Shown: piece after piece, positions 9,501-17,624 of the stretch
Layout: every line of letters starts with the position of its first letter
Position numbering within the stretch: the stretch's first letter is position 1
NCBI GenBank assembly: GCA_965215475.1
Contig: OZ244061.1
Location: 2,976,001 to 3,040,000, forward strand
Length of the DNA stretch: 64,000 nucleotides
Direction of reading: 5' to 3'
Origin: Bin80 sp965215475
Lineage (GTDB): Bacteria; Bacteroidota; Rhodothermia; Rhodothermales; Bin80
Program-made: the position numbers and the translations under genes
The notes under the pieces: generated by a model
The model's database searches: none
Told to the model about the DNA's origin: nothing
Seen by the model: the letters and a program-made list of their open reading frames with translations, nothing else

Positions 9501-11696
9501 ACCAATCAGCAGGCCAATACGAGATCCACCACGACCACCTACACGCATACGGGACTCACGGCGGGTACCACGCGGCATTACCGGGTCAGTGCCATTAACT
9601 CAGTAGGCACAGGTGCAGCGTCCAATGTGGTGAGTGCGACCACAACTACCCCCGCGGCCGCGGCCCCGGGTGCCCCGACGGGCTTGACGGCCACGCCCTC
9701 GGGCCCGACGACCATCAATCTATCCTGGACGGCGCCCTCCAATACGGGCGGCGCCGCGATCACGGGCTACCGGGTGGAAGTCTCCCCCAATGGCACGGAT
9801 TCCTGGACCAGTCTGGTGGGGAATAGTACCACCACCACCTATTCCCATACCGGACTTTCGGCCAATACCACGCGTCATTACCGGGTGCGCGCCATCAATT
9901 CGGTGGGACCCGGTCCGGTCTCCACTGCCGCGAATGCCACCACCGGTGCCGCCACGGCCCCGGGAGCTCCGACGGGCTTGACGGCCACGGCAGACGGGCA
10001 AACGACCATCAATCTGTCCTGGACGGCGCCATCCAATACGGGGGGCGCCGCGATCACGGGCTACCGGGTGGAAGTCTCTCCCAATGGCACGGATAACTGG
10101 ACGGATCTGGTGGCGAATTCGGCGGCCACCACCTATTCCCATACCGGACTTTCGGCGGGCACCACGCGGTACTACCGGGTGCGTGCGATCAATTCGGTGG
10201 GAGCGGGGAATCCGTCCAATGTGGCCACGGCGACCACCACTGCCCTCACGGCCCCGGGTGCCCCGACGGGATTGACGGCCACGGCTGCAGGGCGAACCAT
10301 CATCAATTTATCGTGGACGGCGCCGACAGAGAGCGGGGGTGCGGCGATCACGGGCTACCGGGTGGAAGTCTCTCCCACAGGAACGGGGGACACATGGGCC
10401 GATTTGGTGGCCAATAGTACCACGACCACGTATGCGCATACGGGACTCAGTGCCAATACGACGCGGTACTACCGGGTGCGTGCGCTCAATGCGGTGGGGG
10501 CCAGTGATGCCTCCAATACCGCCAATGCCACCACGGATGGGATTACGGCCCCAAGTGCCCCCACAGGGCTCACGGCCACGGCCTCGGGGCAAACGATCAT
10601 CAACCTGCGTTGGGCCGCGCCGGCGGATAATGGCGGCGCCGCGGTTACCGGGTACCAGGTGGAGGGATCGGAGGATGCAGGATCTACCTGGATGGATCTG
10701 GTGGCGAACACGACGGCCACGACCTATTCGCATACCGGCCTCCCCCCGGAAACCACGCGGCAGTACCGGGTGCGTGCGATCAATGCGGTGGGCACGGGGG
10801 CGGCGTCGAATGTGGTGCGTGCGACCACGGAGGCGGCCACGGTGCTCTCGTTTGCAGGCGCAATCTCTTCGCAGCGCTACCCGGTGGACCTTGCCATCGC
10901 AGCGCTGCTCCTTCCGACCGCCATCGGAGGAACTCCGCCCTATATGTATGCGCTCTCTCCCGAAACGCTTCCGGAGGGACTGTCGTTGGAGGACGGCACG
11001 CTTGGGGGCACGCCCACCGCGGTCACGGCGTCACAGGGATTTACCTGGACGGTGACCGATGCCCTGGGGGCGGAGAGTACGATCGAATTTACGCTGGAGA
11101 TCTACGAGATCACGTTTGTCACCACGGTCATGAATCAGTCCTATGATCGCGGACAAGGGATTGATCCACTGATCTTGCCGGAGGTGACCGGGGGCACCGA
11201 TCCGGTTCAGTATACGCTCAATCTGTTGTCGCTTCCGAGTGGACTGAGGTTTGATGCGTCCACGCGCACGATCGCGGGCACGCCCGTGCAGATCACGTCT
11301 CCGGTGGCGCTGACCTACAGGGCAACGGATGCCAAGGGGGCCCAAGCCAGCTTAACCTTTACCCTGGAGGTGGTCTCGCCGGTGGCGACCGAAGAGCAGA
11401 AGGAGCCTCCCCAGGAGCTGATCGTGCATGCCAACTATCCCAACCCCTTCCATACGTCTACGAATCTGCTCTTTGATCTGCCGTGGCCGGCCGAAATCAA
11501 ACTGGACGTCCTGGATCTGACGGGCAGGCGGGTGTATACCCATCCAATGGTGCGCATGGCGGCGGGCAGAGAGCAGGTGATCACATTGGAGCAGGTTGCC
11601 CTGCCGGCCGGCGTCTATCTGTATCGCATGGTAGCCACCTCCATGGAACACGGCGCATCCGCCGTCAAGGTCGGACACTTGATGAGAATGAGGTGA
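6537..11696 (+). CDS. Giant fibronectin type III repeat protein with T9SS sorting domain
   Basis: This is a 1,719-residue secreted surface protein. A short hydrophobic N-terminus (residues 1-20) acts as signal peptide. After a low-complexity stretch come 13 fibronectin type III domains (about residues 137-1437), most opening APGAPTGLTAT and containing NLSWTAP and GGAAITGYRVEV. Two putative Ig-like domains of the He_PIG type follow (about 1440-1620). The last 90 residues, starting near HANYPNPFHTSTNLLFDL, form a type A Por secretion tail, so export by the type IX system is expected. Adhesion or matrix binding is inferred from the architecture. A 12-C run lies within codons 59-63. The FN3 array is much richer in G+C than its flanks. 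The frame is fully open in this sequence. Confidence 0.92.
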   Translation: MWLIGLSIFFGLTGGHPSLFGLERSGESVETGIHRWELDPSFLTHESVSRVHVMVPTKSPPPHFSSHRSTGALLRVFSGSGVARSSEDGIAFGGRTGDKVPSSKTTPFFDLHSDSVHVHEKSPPFSEAENRAPGKPTGVTVAPYQTGRNARLTLEISWTANPKGNKAITNHEIEWSPNGTSDWNDLRTVSGQLTSTLYTGLSPGTTRHIRIRSEDSDGWGPWSDVVSGTTNGRTRPGSITGLTATVASPSMVTLSWTAGDDGGSAITGYNILVYLGSNLNAPLFTRTAEASATSYSVTGLSAATQYTFIVRPKNSIGTNNAFVNQRATTDDATIPGAIGSLSATVTGPSTVNLSWTAPVETGGSPITGYDIIVYPGTDLNAPLFTRTAEASATSYSVTGLSAATQYTFIVRPKNSIGTNKAFVNQRATTAALTAPAAPTGLTATAPGRTTIDLSWTAPTDNGGAAITGYRIESRLRSETSFSTLVTDTRSTATTYAHTGLAPSTQRFYRVSAINSVGPGAASSSATAITAAATRPSAPRDMNARASGRSTIILNWTAPADDGGSPITFYRVGVSTDQGSSWGVLADVRGATTYSHTGLSAGTRRDYRVVAANSSGLGFSERSNVAHTTTDAASAPGAPTGLTATADGQTVINLSWAAPADNGGAAITGYRVQWSSNGNAPWTDVTPAHTGTGRTYRHTGLSAGTTRHYRVFARNSVGESTSASAVATATTEAAPTLSAPAAPTELRATAVGPETISLSWNAPTNTGGADITGYQIEVSPNGTSNWGDLVANTGSTTTGYVHRGLDAGTTRHYRVYAINSQGAGAVSNVANATTLPATVPKAPTELTATHDGSTTINLRWKAPTNTGGVPLTGYQMEVSPNGTDTWTEVTPAHAGTGRTYSHTGLTAGTTRYYRVYARNSKGLSAAASNVANATTAAATATRPGAPTGLTATAVGQTIINLRWTAPSDNGGAAITGYRVEVSPNGTSNWTNQQANTRSTTTTYTHTGLTAGTTRHYRVSAINSVGTGAASNVVSATTTTPAAAAPGAPTGLTATPSGPTTINLSWTAPSNTGGAAITGYRVEVSPNGTDSWTSLVGNSTTTTYSHTGLSANTTRHYRVRAINSVGPGPVSTAANATTGAATAPGAPTGLTATADGQTTINLSWTAPSNTGGAAITGYRVEVSPNGTDNWTDLVANSAATTYSHTGLSAGTTRYYRVRAINSVGAGNPSNVATATTTALTAPGAPTGLTATAAGRTIINLSWTAPTESGGAAITGYRVEVSPTGTGDTWADLVANSTTTTYAHTGLSANTTRYYRVRALNAVGASDASNTANATTDGITAPSAPTGLTATASGQTIINLRWAAPADNGGAAVTGYQVEGSEDAGSTWMDLVANTTATTYSHTGLPPETTRQYRVRAINAVGTGAASNVVRATTEAATVLSFAGAISSQRYPVDLAIAALLLPTAIGGTPPYMYALSPETLPEGLSLEDGTLGGTPTAVTASQGFTWTVTDALGAESTIEFTLEIYEITFVTTVMNQSYDRGQGIDPLILPEVTGGTDPVQYTLNLLSLPSGLRFDASTRTIAGTPVQITSPVALTYRATDAKGAQASLTFTLEVVSPVATEEQKEPPQELIVHANYPNPFHTSTNLLFDLPWPAEIKLDVLDLTGRRVYTHPMVRMAAGREQVITLEQVALPAGVYLYRMVATSMEHGASAVKVGHLMRMR
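6712..6723 (+). repeat. Poly-C tract (C12) inside the FN3 surface-protein gene
   Basis: Twelve consecutive C residues encode S-P-P-P-H about 175 bp after the start codon. A run this long in a coding region is prone to slipped-strand mispairing, and a one-base change would shift the frame before any of the FN3 domains. In this sequence the tract length keeps the gene open. Confidence 0.95.
7371..7824 (+). repeat. Near-identical 154-bp direct repeats in FN3 units 2 and 3
   Basis: Positions 7371-7524 and 7671-7824 match at all but three sites (7436, 7445 and 7496 against +300). They encode the second half of FN3 units 2 and 3. The exact 300-bp offset equals one FN3 module, so this is a recent module duplication or gene conversion. 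The repeated sequence is AT-richer than the later FN3 units. Confidence 0.93.
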
Positions 11697-11862
11697 CCAG
11701 AAGGGCGGACCGAGACACGGATCGCTTGCCGGAGATGATGTAGGAAGCAGGAGAAGGGGATGCTCGCTTTGCATGGACCCGCAAGTGCTTCCCAAAACGT
11801 GTCAATAGACCGAGATTGATCCTTGATCTATTCGCAGTAGTACCAAATTGATTTGCTAAAGA

Positions 11863-13158
11863 TCAAGCGATCACAAAGTCGTAAAGTGGGTAGGCTTCAC
11901 AAAGGGATTGGACTTCGTTTTTTACCTTGAGTTGAATTGACTCATCCGTAGGTGCGGTCAGGACGTGATCAATCAGTGTCACCACCTCTTCAATATCTGT
12001 TTCTTTGAATCCTCGTGTCGTAACAGCAGATGTTCCTAAGCGGATTCCACTGGTAATAAAGGGGCTTTTATCGTCAAAAGGAACCATGTTTTTATTTACA
12101 GTGATGTGCGCTTGTTGCAAAGCTTGTTCTGCATCCCGCCCAGTGATATTTTTACTGCGAAGGTCAACCAATACCAGATGATTATCCGTTCCTCCACTCA
12201 CAACATCATAGCCACGCGATAAAAAAGATTGTGCCATGACAGTTGCATTTTTTTGCACCTGTTGGGCATAGTCAATAAACTCAGGCTGAAGCGCTTCTTC
12301 AAAGGCAACGGCTTTGGCTGCAATAACATGGACGAGTGGGCCTCCTTGCATACCAGGAAAGACAGCAGAGTCAAGCAATTCACTCATATTGCGTATTCGG
12401 CCACTCTTTGGAGCAACCTTGCCAAAGGGGTTCTCAAAATCATTTCCAATCAAAATCATGCCTCCACGAGGTCCACGCAGTGTCTTATGTGTAGTTGTTG
12501 TGACGATGTGAGCGTGGGGGAGTGGATCATTCAAGGTTTTGGCGGCAATTAATCCGGCTGGATGTGCCATATCCATCCACAGAAGTGCACCGACTTCATC
12601 GGCAATTTCCCGGAATGCCTTATAATCAAAATCTCTCGGGTATGCGCTGGCTCCAATAGAGATCAGTTTGGGTTTAATGGATTTTGCTTTATCCCGAACG
12701 CGGTCCATATTGATCCAGCCATCCTCATCCACTCCATAATACGTCGATTGAAACCAGATCCCCGAGAAATTCACAGGACTTCCGTGGGTAAGGTGACCCC
12801 CATGGGCAAGATCAAGGCCAAGGAAGATATCTCCCGGATTAAGACAACTAAGGTAAACGGCAGCATTGGCAGAAGCTCCAGAATGAGGTTGCACATTGAC
12901 CCAATCACATTGAAACAGTTTTTTGGCGCGAGTACGTGCTAAATCCTCTGCGACATCGGTAAATTCACATCCGGCATAGTAGCGTTTTCCGGGTAGTCCC
13001 TCGGCATATTTATTCGTGAATACAGAACCTTGGGCCTGCATAACACTTCTGGAAACAAAATTTTCCGAAGCAATCAACTCTAACCCATAATTCTGCCGAT
13101 GGACTTCCCGCTCAATGGCAGCATAAATTTGCGGATCCTGTGATGAAAGATGACTCAT
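11863..13158 (-). CDS. glyA: Serine hydroxymethyltransferase
   Basis: This PLP enzyme interconverts serine and glycine with transfer of the one-carbon unit to tetrahydrofolate. The PLP lysine lies in VTTTTHKTLRGPRGGMIL near residue 225. The N-terminal GLELIASENFVSRSVMQAQGS and the YAEGLPGKRYYAGCEF segment are classic GlyA sequence. At 431 residues it is full length. It lies 21 bp downstream of the DUF4159 gene on the same strand, suggesting co-transcription. Confidence 0.97.
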   Translation of the reverse strand: MSHLSSQDPQIYAAIEREVHRQNYGLELIASENFVSRSVMQAQGSVFTNKYAEGLPGKRYYAGCEFTDVAEDLARTRAKKLFQCDWVNVQPHSGASANAAVYLSCLNPGDIFLGLDLAHGGHLTHGSPVNFSGIWFQSTYYGVDEDGWINMDRVRDKAKSIKPKLISIGASAYPRDFDYKAFREIADEVGALLWMDMAHPAGLIAAKTLNDPLPHAHIVTTTTHKTLRGPRGGMILIGNDFENPFGKVAPKSGRIRNMSELLDSAVFPGMQGGPLVHVIAAKAVAFEEALQPEFIDYAQQVQKNATVMAQSFLSRGYDVVSGGTDNHLVLVDLRSKNITGRDAEQALQQAHITVNKNMVPFDDKSPFITSGIRLGTSAVTTRGFKETDIEEVVTLIDHVLTAPTDESIQLKVKNEVQSLCEAYPLYDFVIA

Positions 13159-13179
13159 GTGAGAGATGGAAATGATTCG

Positions 13180-13839
13180 TTAATTACTGCCCATCAAGGC
13201 ATGCACTAAGATATTCGTCCCCATTTGAAGGGCGGATTTACGTATTTCGGGTGGAAGATCATGAACGGATTCAGGTTCCCAGCCATCCCCAAGATCACTC
13301 TCATAGCTATAGAACACACAAAGGCGCCCATGCTTATCAAATAGTCCCAATCCCTGAGGTGGTTTACCATCGTGTTCATGGATTTTGGGGAGGCCATTTG
13401 GGAATGAGTAGTGCGTATGATAGATTGGATGATCAAATGGGAGTTCGACAAATTCCTGTTGGGGAAATACTTTATTCATTTCACGACGAATGGCTTTGTC
13501 CAAACCGTAGTTGTCATCAATATGGAGAAAACCTCCCTGTTCAAGGAATTGACGCAATCGGATCGCCTCCCGCTGTGTGAACACGACGTTTCCATGTCCT
13601 GTCAGGTACAAGTAGGGGAAGGTAAACAAGCGAGTATTGGAGAGCTCTACAACCTCTGGTGTCGGTGCAACATTCACGAGAGTCTCCGCTCGGGTATAGG
13701 AAAGAAGTTCCGGCAATGACTGCTCATCGCTGTACCAATCTCCCCCACCTCCATATTTGATACGTGCGATGGAGAACGCATAGTCCTGTGCTTTGCATGG
13801 AATGGCAAGGAAAATACAGAAACAAAGTAATCGGGTCAC
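13180..13839 (-). CDS. DUF4159 domain-containing exported protein
   Basis: This 219-residue protein has a short signal peptide ending around CKAQ (residue 18). It then carries the DUF4159 domain, with ARIKYGGGGDWYSDEQSLPE at the start and TGHGNVVFTQREAIRLRQFL plus GGFLHIDDNYGLD in the middle. The domain resembles a glutamine-amidotransferase-like fold; its biochemical role is not established. In Bacteroidota such genes often lie near von Willebrand/MoxR clusters, but here the gene lies next to glyA. Export to the periplasm is inferred from the signal peptide. Confidence 0.85.
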   Translation of the reverse strand: MTRLLCFCIFLAIPCKAQDYAFSIARIKYGGGGDWYSDEQSLPELLSYTRAETLVNVAPTPEVVELSNTRLFTFPYLYLTGHGNVVFTQREAIRLRQFLEQGGFLHIDDNYGLDKAIRREMNKVFPQQEFVELPFDHPIYHTHYSFPNGLPKIHEHDGKPPQGLGLFDKHGRLCVFYSYESDLGDGWEPESVHDLPPEIRKSALQMGTNILVHALMGSN

Positions 13840-14025
13840 GGAGAAGGGGAGGCAAGTTGCTCAGCGGTTGTACGATCACAAAGCGAACTTGATTAGAGGG
13901 GAATGATCAAAATTTTACAAGACCGCTGGGTATTTAGAGATTCAAGTTAATCAAGGAACAAACAACCATCCAAAGGGCGTTTTTCTGTACAAATCGTAGC
14001 AGGAACTTTTTATTTAAATTCATAT

Positions 14026-14382
14026 ATGGAGGAACAAAATCCTGACCAATTTGGTCATTTTACCCGAGTTTCTCACTTACTCCGCAAGTCTGAACTCGAA
14101 GCAGATGAGGCAAATGAACTCACAGAACGTATCACGAACATGGCATCTATAAACGTATTAGACAGGATTGACACGATCAGTGCCCGATTGGAATCCAAGT
14201 TTGATTCTCTGAACTCCAAGTTTGATTCTCAGAACTCCAGGATTGACACGATCAGCGCTCGATTGGAATCCAAGATTGACTCTCAGAATGCAAAATACAA
14301 TACCTTGATTGTCATCCTGAGTATATTAGCAGCCACAGGAGTTCTTGGATTTTTAGCAAACATCTTCAACTGGGGTGCTTAA
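14026..14382 (+). CDS. Small coiled-coil protein with C-terminal membrane anchor
   Basis: This 118-residue protein has no signal peptide. Residues 45-90 form a coiled coil built from a repeated unit, RIDTISARLESK, occurring twice with KFDSLNSKFDSQNS between. At the DNA level the copies at about 14166-14208 and 14244-14286 are nearly identical. A single hydrophobic helix (about residues 92-113, LIVILSILAATGVLGFLANI) ends the protein and should anchor it in the inner membrane. Function unknown. It stands alone at the left edge of the accessory block. Confidence 0.6.
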   Translation: MEEQNPDQFGHFTRVSHLLRKSELEADEANELTERITNMASINVLDRIDTISARLESKFDSLNSKFDSQNSRIDTISARLESKIDSQNAKYNTLIVILSILAATGVLGFLANIFNWGA

Positions 14383-14470
14383 TTTGCCATTTGCCCAAAT
14401 GAATTTAAATCTACGCAGGCCCATATAATGTGGCATAACCTGTTGCGATTCTCTATTCGTTTCTCAACGC

Positions 14471-14722
14471 TTGTCCCTTATATTAGGTGAACCTACGAGA
14501 GTGGTTACCGGGTGTATTCCAACGTGTTTGGCTATTCCGCTGGAAGTGGAACAGTCAGTCTACAGGGGGAGATCGGCGGAAAACATCCACAGTCCGATCA
14601 AAACCGTCAAAATTCTTAGCCGTGGCTTTCGCAAGGTTGACCGATTTGGGAACGCGGTCTATTTTCATCCTGAGAGTCGGATGTCTACCCAAAAAGTACT
14701 CGGAATAGACCCCGCGTACTAG
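14471..14722 (+). pseudogene. ISL3-family transposase C-terminal relic
   Basis: The translation contains IKTVKILSRGFRKVDRFGNA followed by VYFH. This matches the C-terminus of the intact ISL3 transposase elsewhere in the window (IKTIKVRARGFRNKDRFIDA then IYFH). The rest of the transposase is absent, and the terminal GGLDL-type motif has been replaced by unrelated sequence. The fragment marks an old, decayed insertion. I found no terminal repeats for it. Confidence 0.7.
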
Positions 14723-14780
14723 AATAAGTGAAGAGTCATTTTTTCGAACCTTAGATGTATAGGAATGGGGACTAGCGTAT

Positions 14781-15176
14781 CTAGGAGGGAGGGATTTGAT
14801 TGAGGGTATTGGTTTCGCTATACTTCGAGGGGCATTTCATGAGAATGTGTTCTGCCCTGAAAATTTCTCCATTCAGGTGGCCTTCCACGACCAGTTTTTC
14901 TGCATTTTCAAAGCTTGCTGGCTTTAGATCATGATAGTGTACTTTACGAATGCTTCCCTCTTCATCTTTCATATGGAATGAAAAGACATTGGTCTCTGGG
15001 TCATAATGAGCCGTCTCTGGTTGTACCCAGTAACCAACTACATGAGCGCGAGACCCTGAGGCCTCCGCTTCGGAAAAATGCATATAGCCACCAACCTGCT
15101 CTCCAAAGTTGAGCAGCAGTAGGGAAGCAAACCCTACAAGGGCAATCATGCTGATTATGGTACGAGACTTACGCAT
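14781..15176 (-). CDS. ccmE: CcmE-like cytochrome c maturation heme chaperone (CxxxY type)
   Basis: This 131-residue protein has one N-terminal transmembrane anchor (residues 8-24). An OB-fold periplasmic domain of the CcmE family follows: GGYMHFSEAE, HVVGYW, VFSFHMKDEEG, KVHYHDLKP and LVVEGHL. CcmE carries heme covalently on its way to apocytochrome c. In the common form the heme ligand is a histidine in HxxxY. Here the equivalent site reads KCPSKY, i.e. CxxxY, the variant known from archaeal and some bacterial CcmE. No other ccm genes are visible. It is an isolated reverse-strand gene beside an ISL3 relic, so heme trafficking is inferred from the family. Confidence 0.8.
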   Translation of the reverse strand: MRKSRTIISMIALVGFASLLLLNFGEQVGGYMHFSEAEASGSRAHVVGYWVQPETAHYDPETNVFSFHMKDEEGSIRKVHYHDLKPASFENAEKLVVEGHLNGEIFRAEHILMKCPSKYSETNTLNQIPPS

Positions 15177-15520
15177 ATGCTGAAATTTGATGATATGGCT
15201 CTACTATGATCACTCCAATTGGTTGTTCTCTTCGAAGGGTTTACGTGATCAAAGCTCCATTTTCGGTCACGAATATTTCAGACTAAAAATCGAGACACTG
15301 AACAAAATACTCATTCTACCTAGGTTGTACCGAACTCATGGATTGTGGACATAAAAATGGGCGCCCCTGATGGAAAATGCAATCAGAAAAATGAAAGGGC
15401 ATGTCTAGGAAAAACATAGAAGGCTGTTTTGGGTGATGAAGTATTCTTTGTCAGCTAAATGATAAATCCCAAACAGATATGTCATGCCCCGTTTATATGG
15501 ACATATACTCCAAAAGACAT
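15177..15520. other. Intergenic region between ccmE and the 647-residue protein gene
   Basis: I see no gene in these 344 bp. There is a separated 7-bp inverted repeat, GGGCATG near 15398 and CATGCCC near 15483, close to the 3' end of the 647-residue protein gene. The loop is about 80 bases, so it is not a normal intrinsic terminator. Confidence 0.4.
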
Positions 15521-17464
15521 TTACTTTCCAATCTTTTTTTTTTCGATCTTGATTTTCTCCATCAAGGGTTCAAGTTCTTCACGGATGGCTTGGATTTCTT
15601 GATTTACTTTGTCCTTGATTTTTTTGGTCTTGACAGATAGTTGTTTCATGCACTCATATCGGGAGCGGATGAGATGCTCCCGTTGCTGTGTAATAAACTC
15701 TTGCCAGCTGTTTTCAAGATGTTGCCGACGCTTTTCAAACAAACCTAGTTTGTACTTGACAAAATCAACTCCTTCCTCCGTACAAAGCATGCTTTGAAAT
15801 ATCGGTATGGTCCGGTCACCAATCAAATCCATCTCTAGAGTGGTTTCCGTGATTCGTGCTAATTCTGATTCTATATGCCGTATACGCTGATTTAATTGAG
15901 CAATAAGTTCGCGCAATGAATTCCTTTGGGTTACAGTCAAAACAAGGTATTTCCATCGAAAAATTGTTTCGATAAAAGACCGCCGATCATTTAACTGGAT
16001 CAGGGCCAATTTCAACTGCTCTTGTGCTTCATTATAACTGATTCGGAAGATCTCCTGCCGTTGATTGACGATGTGATTACATTTTTCCCCCAACTCATCC
16101 TTATGTGTCTTGGCAATCTCTGCGAGTCTGCGTGATTGATTCTGAACCAAAGAGTGGAATTGCTTGCGAGATTTTTCTTCTAGGGCCTCAATTTTCTTTT
16201 CACGAGTTTTCTCATACCTTCTGATGGCTTTCTTCAAAGGAATTTTCTTGAGTTTATTTGAAGCGGCTCGACCTGCAATACTGAATGAAATCAAACCAGC
16301 AATCGCCCCGATGGTGGTACCAATCCCAGGAAGTATGAGCGTCCCAATTGCTGATCCCGCACCCAAGCCGGCAAAATTGCTAATAGCTGTGGTAGAGACA
16401 TCTAACCCTAAATTCTTTGCTGAATGGAGAAGATCTGTGTCTTTAGCTACGAGTAATCGAATTTCTCGCCAGCTGGATGCGGCCAATGTGATCATAGGAA
16501 TCCCACCCCCTACCAGATCTATATTACCCAAGAGTGCATCGCTAACGGATTCAGTATGCTGAACCATGTCTGCATGGGATAGCTCATTGTCTACCAGCAC
16601 AATATGCTCTCTGCCCTCATGAATAGCTTCTTCAAATTGATCAGCGGAGTTTTCTGCACCGAGATAGATCGCATCTTCCGGGATCCCAGTCATGTCCCCG
16701 GGTACAATCACAGGGATGTCAGGATATTTATCAAAGTGACCAGCCAGGGAACCTGCATCCGCGACAGTTTTGACATTTACAAAATATTCTCCATTCAAAA
16801 TCAAGTCATACCCTTCTTGATTGGAAACATCAGGTAGCTGGACCTGATATCCTAACTCTCTTAAATTATCGGCAACGACTGGCTCGCTCAAATGCCCCAT
16901 GAGTTTGGAGGCTGCTGCCGGGGGAAGCGGCTCGCCAATTTCGGATGATTCCCAATTTGCAAGAGATTTGCTGAGATCCCCGATCGTATCAAATTGTTCT
17001 CCTGCAAGGGTTCCCATTGCAATATATACATGCTCATCTATTTCCATCAGATTTTGGATGGCGTCCATACTAAACAATGTGCCTTGGGCTGCTCCTTCGA
17101 TGGCAGCAGATACATCTTCCATGGCAGTATATGCATCTTCCATGGCAGTATATGCACCCTTTCGGGAATGCTTGGATCTGGAAGCAGAAATGTTTGTATT
17201 GGGAATAGATGCCAAGCTTGCAGGTTCTCCTCCGGAAACAGGTCTTCCAAACTCTTCGATCAATTGTTCTTGGTGTTTCTTGGCATCTGATGCAGGAGTG
17301 ATCTCCGAAACAGATTTTCCAAAACGCTCAATCAAATGCATTGCCCCTAGATCTGGAACAAATTTATGCTGATGAATCAGGCGTGCAACGTTCTTCCTCT
17401 CTCGAATGATGAATAGAGAAATACCGAGTGTCACGAATAGGCAAATCAAGGATGCTGTAAACAT
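15521..17464 (-). CDS. Membrane-anchored glycine-zipper/coiled-coil protein of unknown function, possible nuclease-like domain
   Basis: I do not recognise this 647-residue protein as a named family. Visible parts in order: an N-terminal transmembrane helix (residues 3-20); a linker with the repeated YTAMEDAYTAMEDV; a globular region (about 130-300) with LRELGYQVQLPD then GYDLILNGEYFVNVKTV; a glycine-rich hydrophobic segment (about 355-395, FAGLGAGSAIGTLILPGIG and TTIGAIAGLI); and a long lysine/glutamate-rich coiled coil to the end. The order GYD-LIL-x-(N)VK resembles the core of PD-(D/E)xK nuclease folds, with N in place of the usual E/Q; this is inference. It is encoded 160 bp after virD4 on the same strand, so it could be cargo or partner of that block. 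Confidence 0.7.
   Translation of the reverse strand: MFTASLICLFVTLGISLFIIRERKNVARLIHQHKFVPDLGAMHLIERFGKSVSEITPASDAKKHQEQLIEEFGRPVSGGEPASLASIPNTNISASRSKHSRKGAYTAMEDAYTAMEDVSAAIEGAAQGTLFSMDAIQNLMEIDEHVYIAMGTLAGEQFDTIGDLSKSLANWESSEIGEPLPPAAASKLMGHLSEPVVADNLRELGYQVQLPDVSNQEGYDLILNGEYFVNVKTVADAGSLAGHFDKYPDIPVIVPGDMTGIPEDAIYLGAENSADQFEEAIHEGREHIVLVDNELSHADMVQHTESVSDALLGNIDLVGGGIPMITLAASSWREIRLLVAKDTDLLHSAKNLGLDVSTTAISNFAGLGAGSAIGTLILPGIGTTIGAIAGLISFSIAGRAASNKLKKIPLKKAIRRYEKTREKKIEALEEKSRKQFHSLVQNQSRRLAEIAKTHKDELGEKCNHIVNQRQEIFRISYNEAQEQLKLALIQLNDRRSFIETIFRWKYLVLTVTQRNSLRELIAQLNQRIRHIESELARITETTLEMDLIGDRTIPIFQSMLCTEEGVDFVKYKLGLFEKRRQHLENSWQEFITQQREHLIRSRYECMKQLSVKTKKIKDKVNQEIQAIREELEPLMEKIKIEKKKIGK
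17114..17155. repeat. 21-bp tandem repeat inside the 647-residue protein gene
   Basis: Two exact 21-bp copies lie head to tail, with a degenerate third copy just upstream on the plus strand. They encode the repeated YTAMEDA/V heptad on the reverse strand. Because the unit is a multiple of three, copy-number change would alter length without breaking the frame. Confidence 0.85.
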
Positions 17465-17624
17465 GAGGTCAATGAATATTTATCGAATCGTGCAATACTT
17501 GCAAGCAACCTCCCGTCTAGGGGGTTCGGAAATTGATTAGGGTTGTACCACAACAATTGTAGCAGAATTTACAAAAGTGACGGGAATGTTAAGTAGGCCC
17601 CTGTTTTTGTCTCCGACGTAGACG

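Noticed and set aside
8215..11345. Many long open frames in other phases of the FN3 array
   Set aside because: They arise from GC-rich repeated codons; their translations are Arg/Pro-rich and have no domain, while the FN3 frame is continuous.
6537..11696. CRISPR-like array because of regular repeats
   Set aside because: The repeats are about 300 bp, protein-coding, diverged and continuous in frame; there are no short identical repeats with unique spacers anywhere in the window.
15398..15490. GGGCATG/CATGCCC pair as a terminator
   Set aside because: The loop of about 80 bases is too long for an intrinsic terminator and there is no T run.
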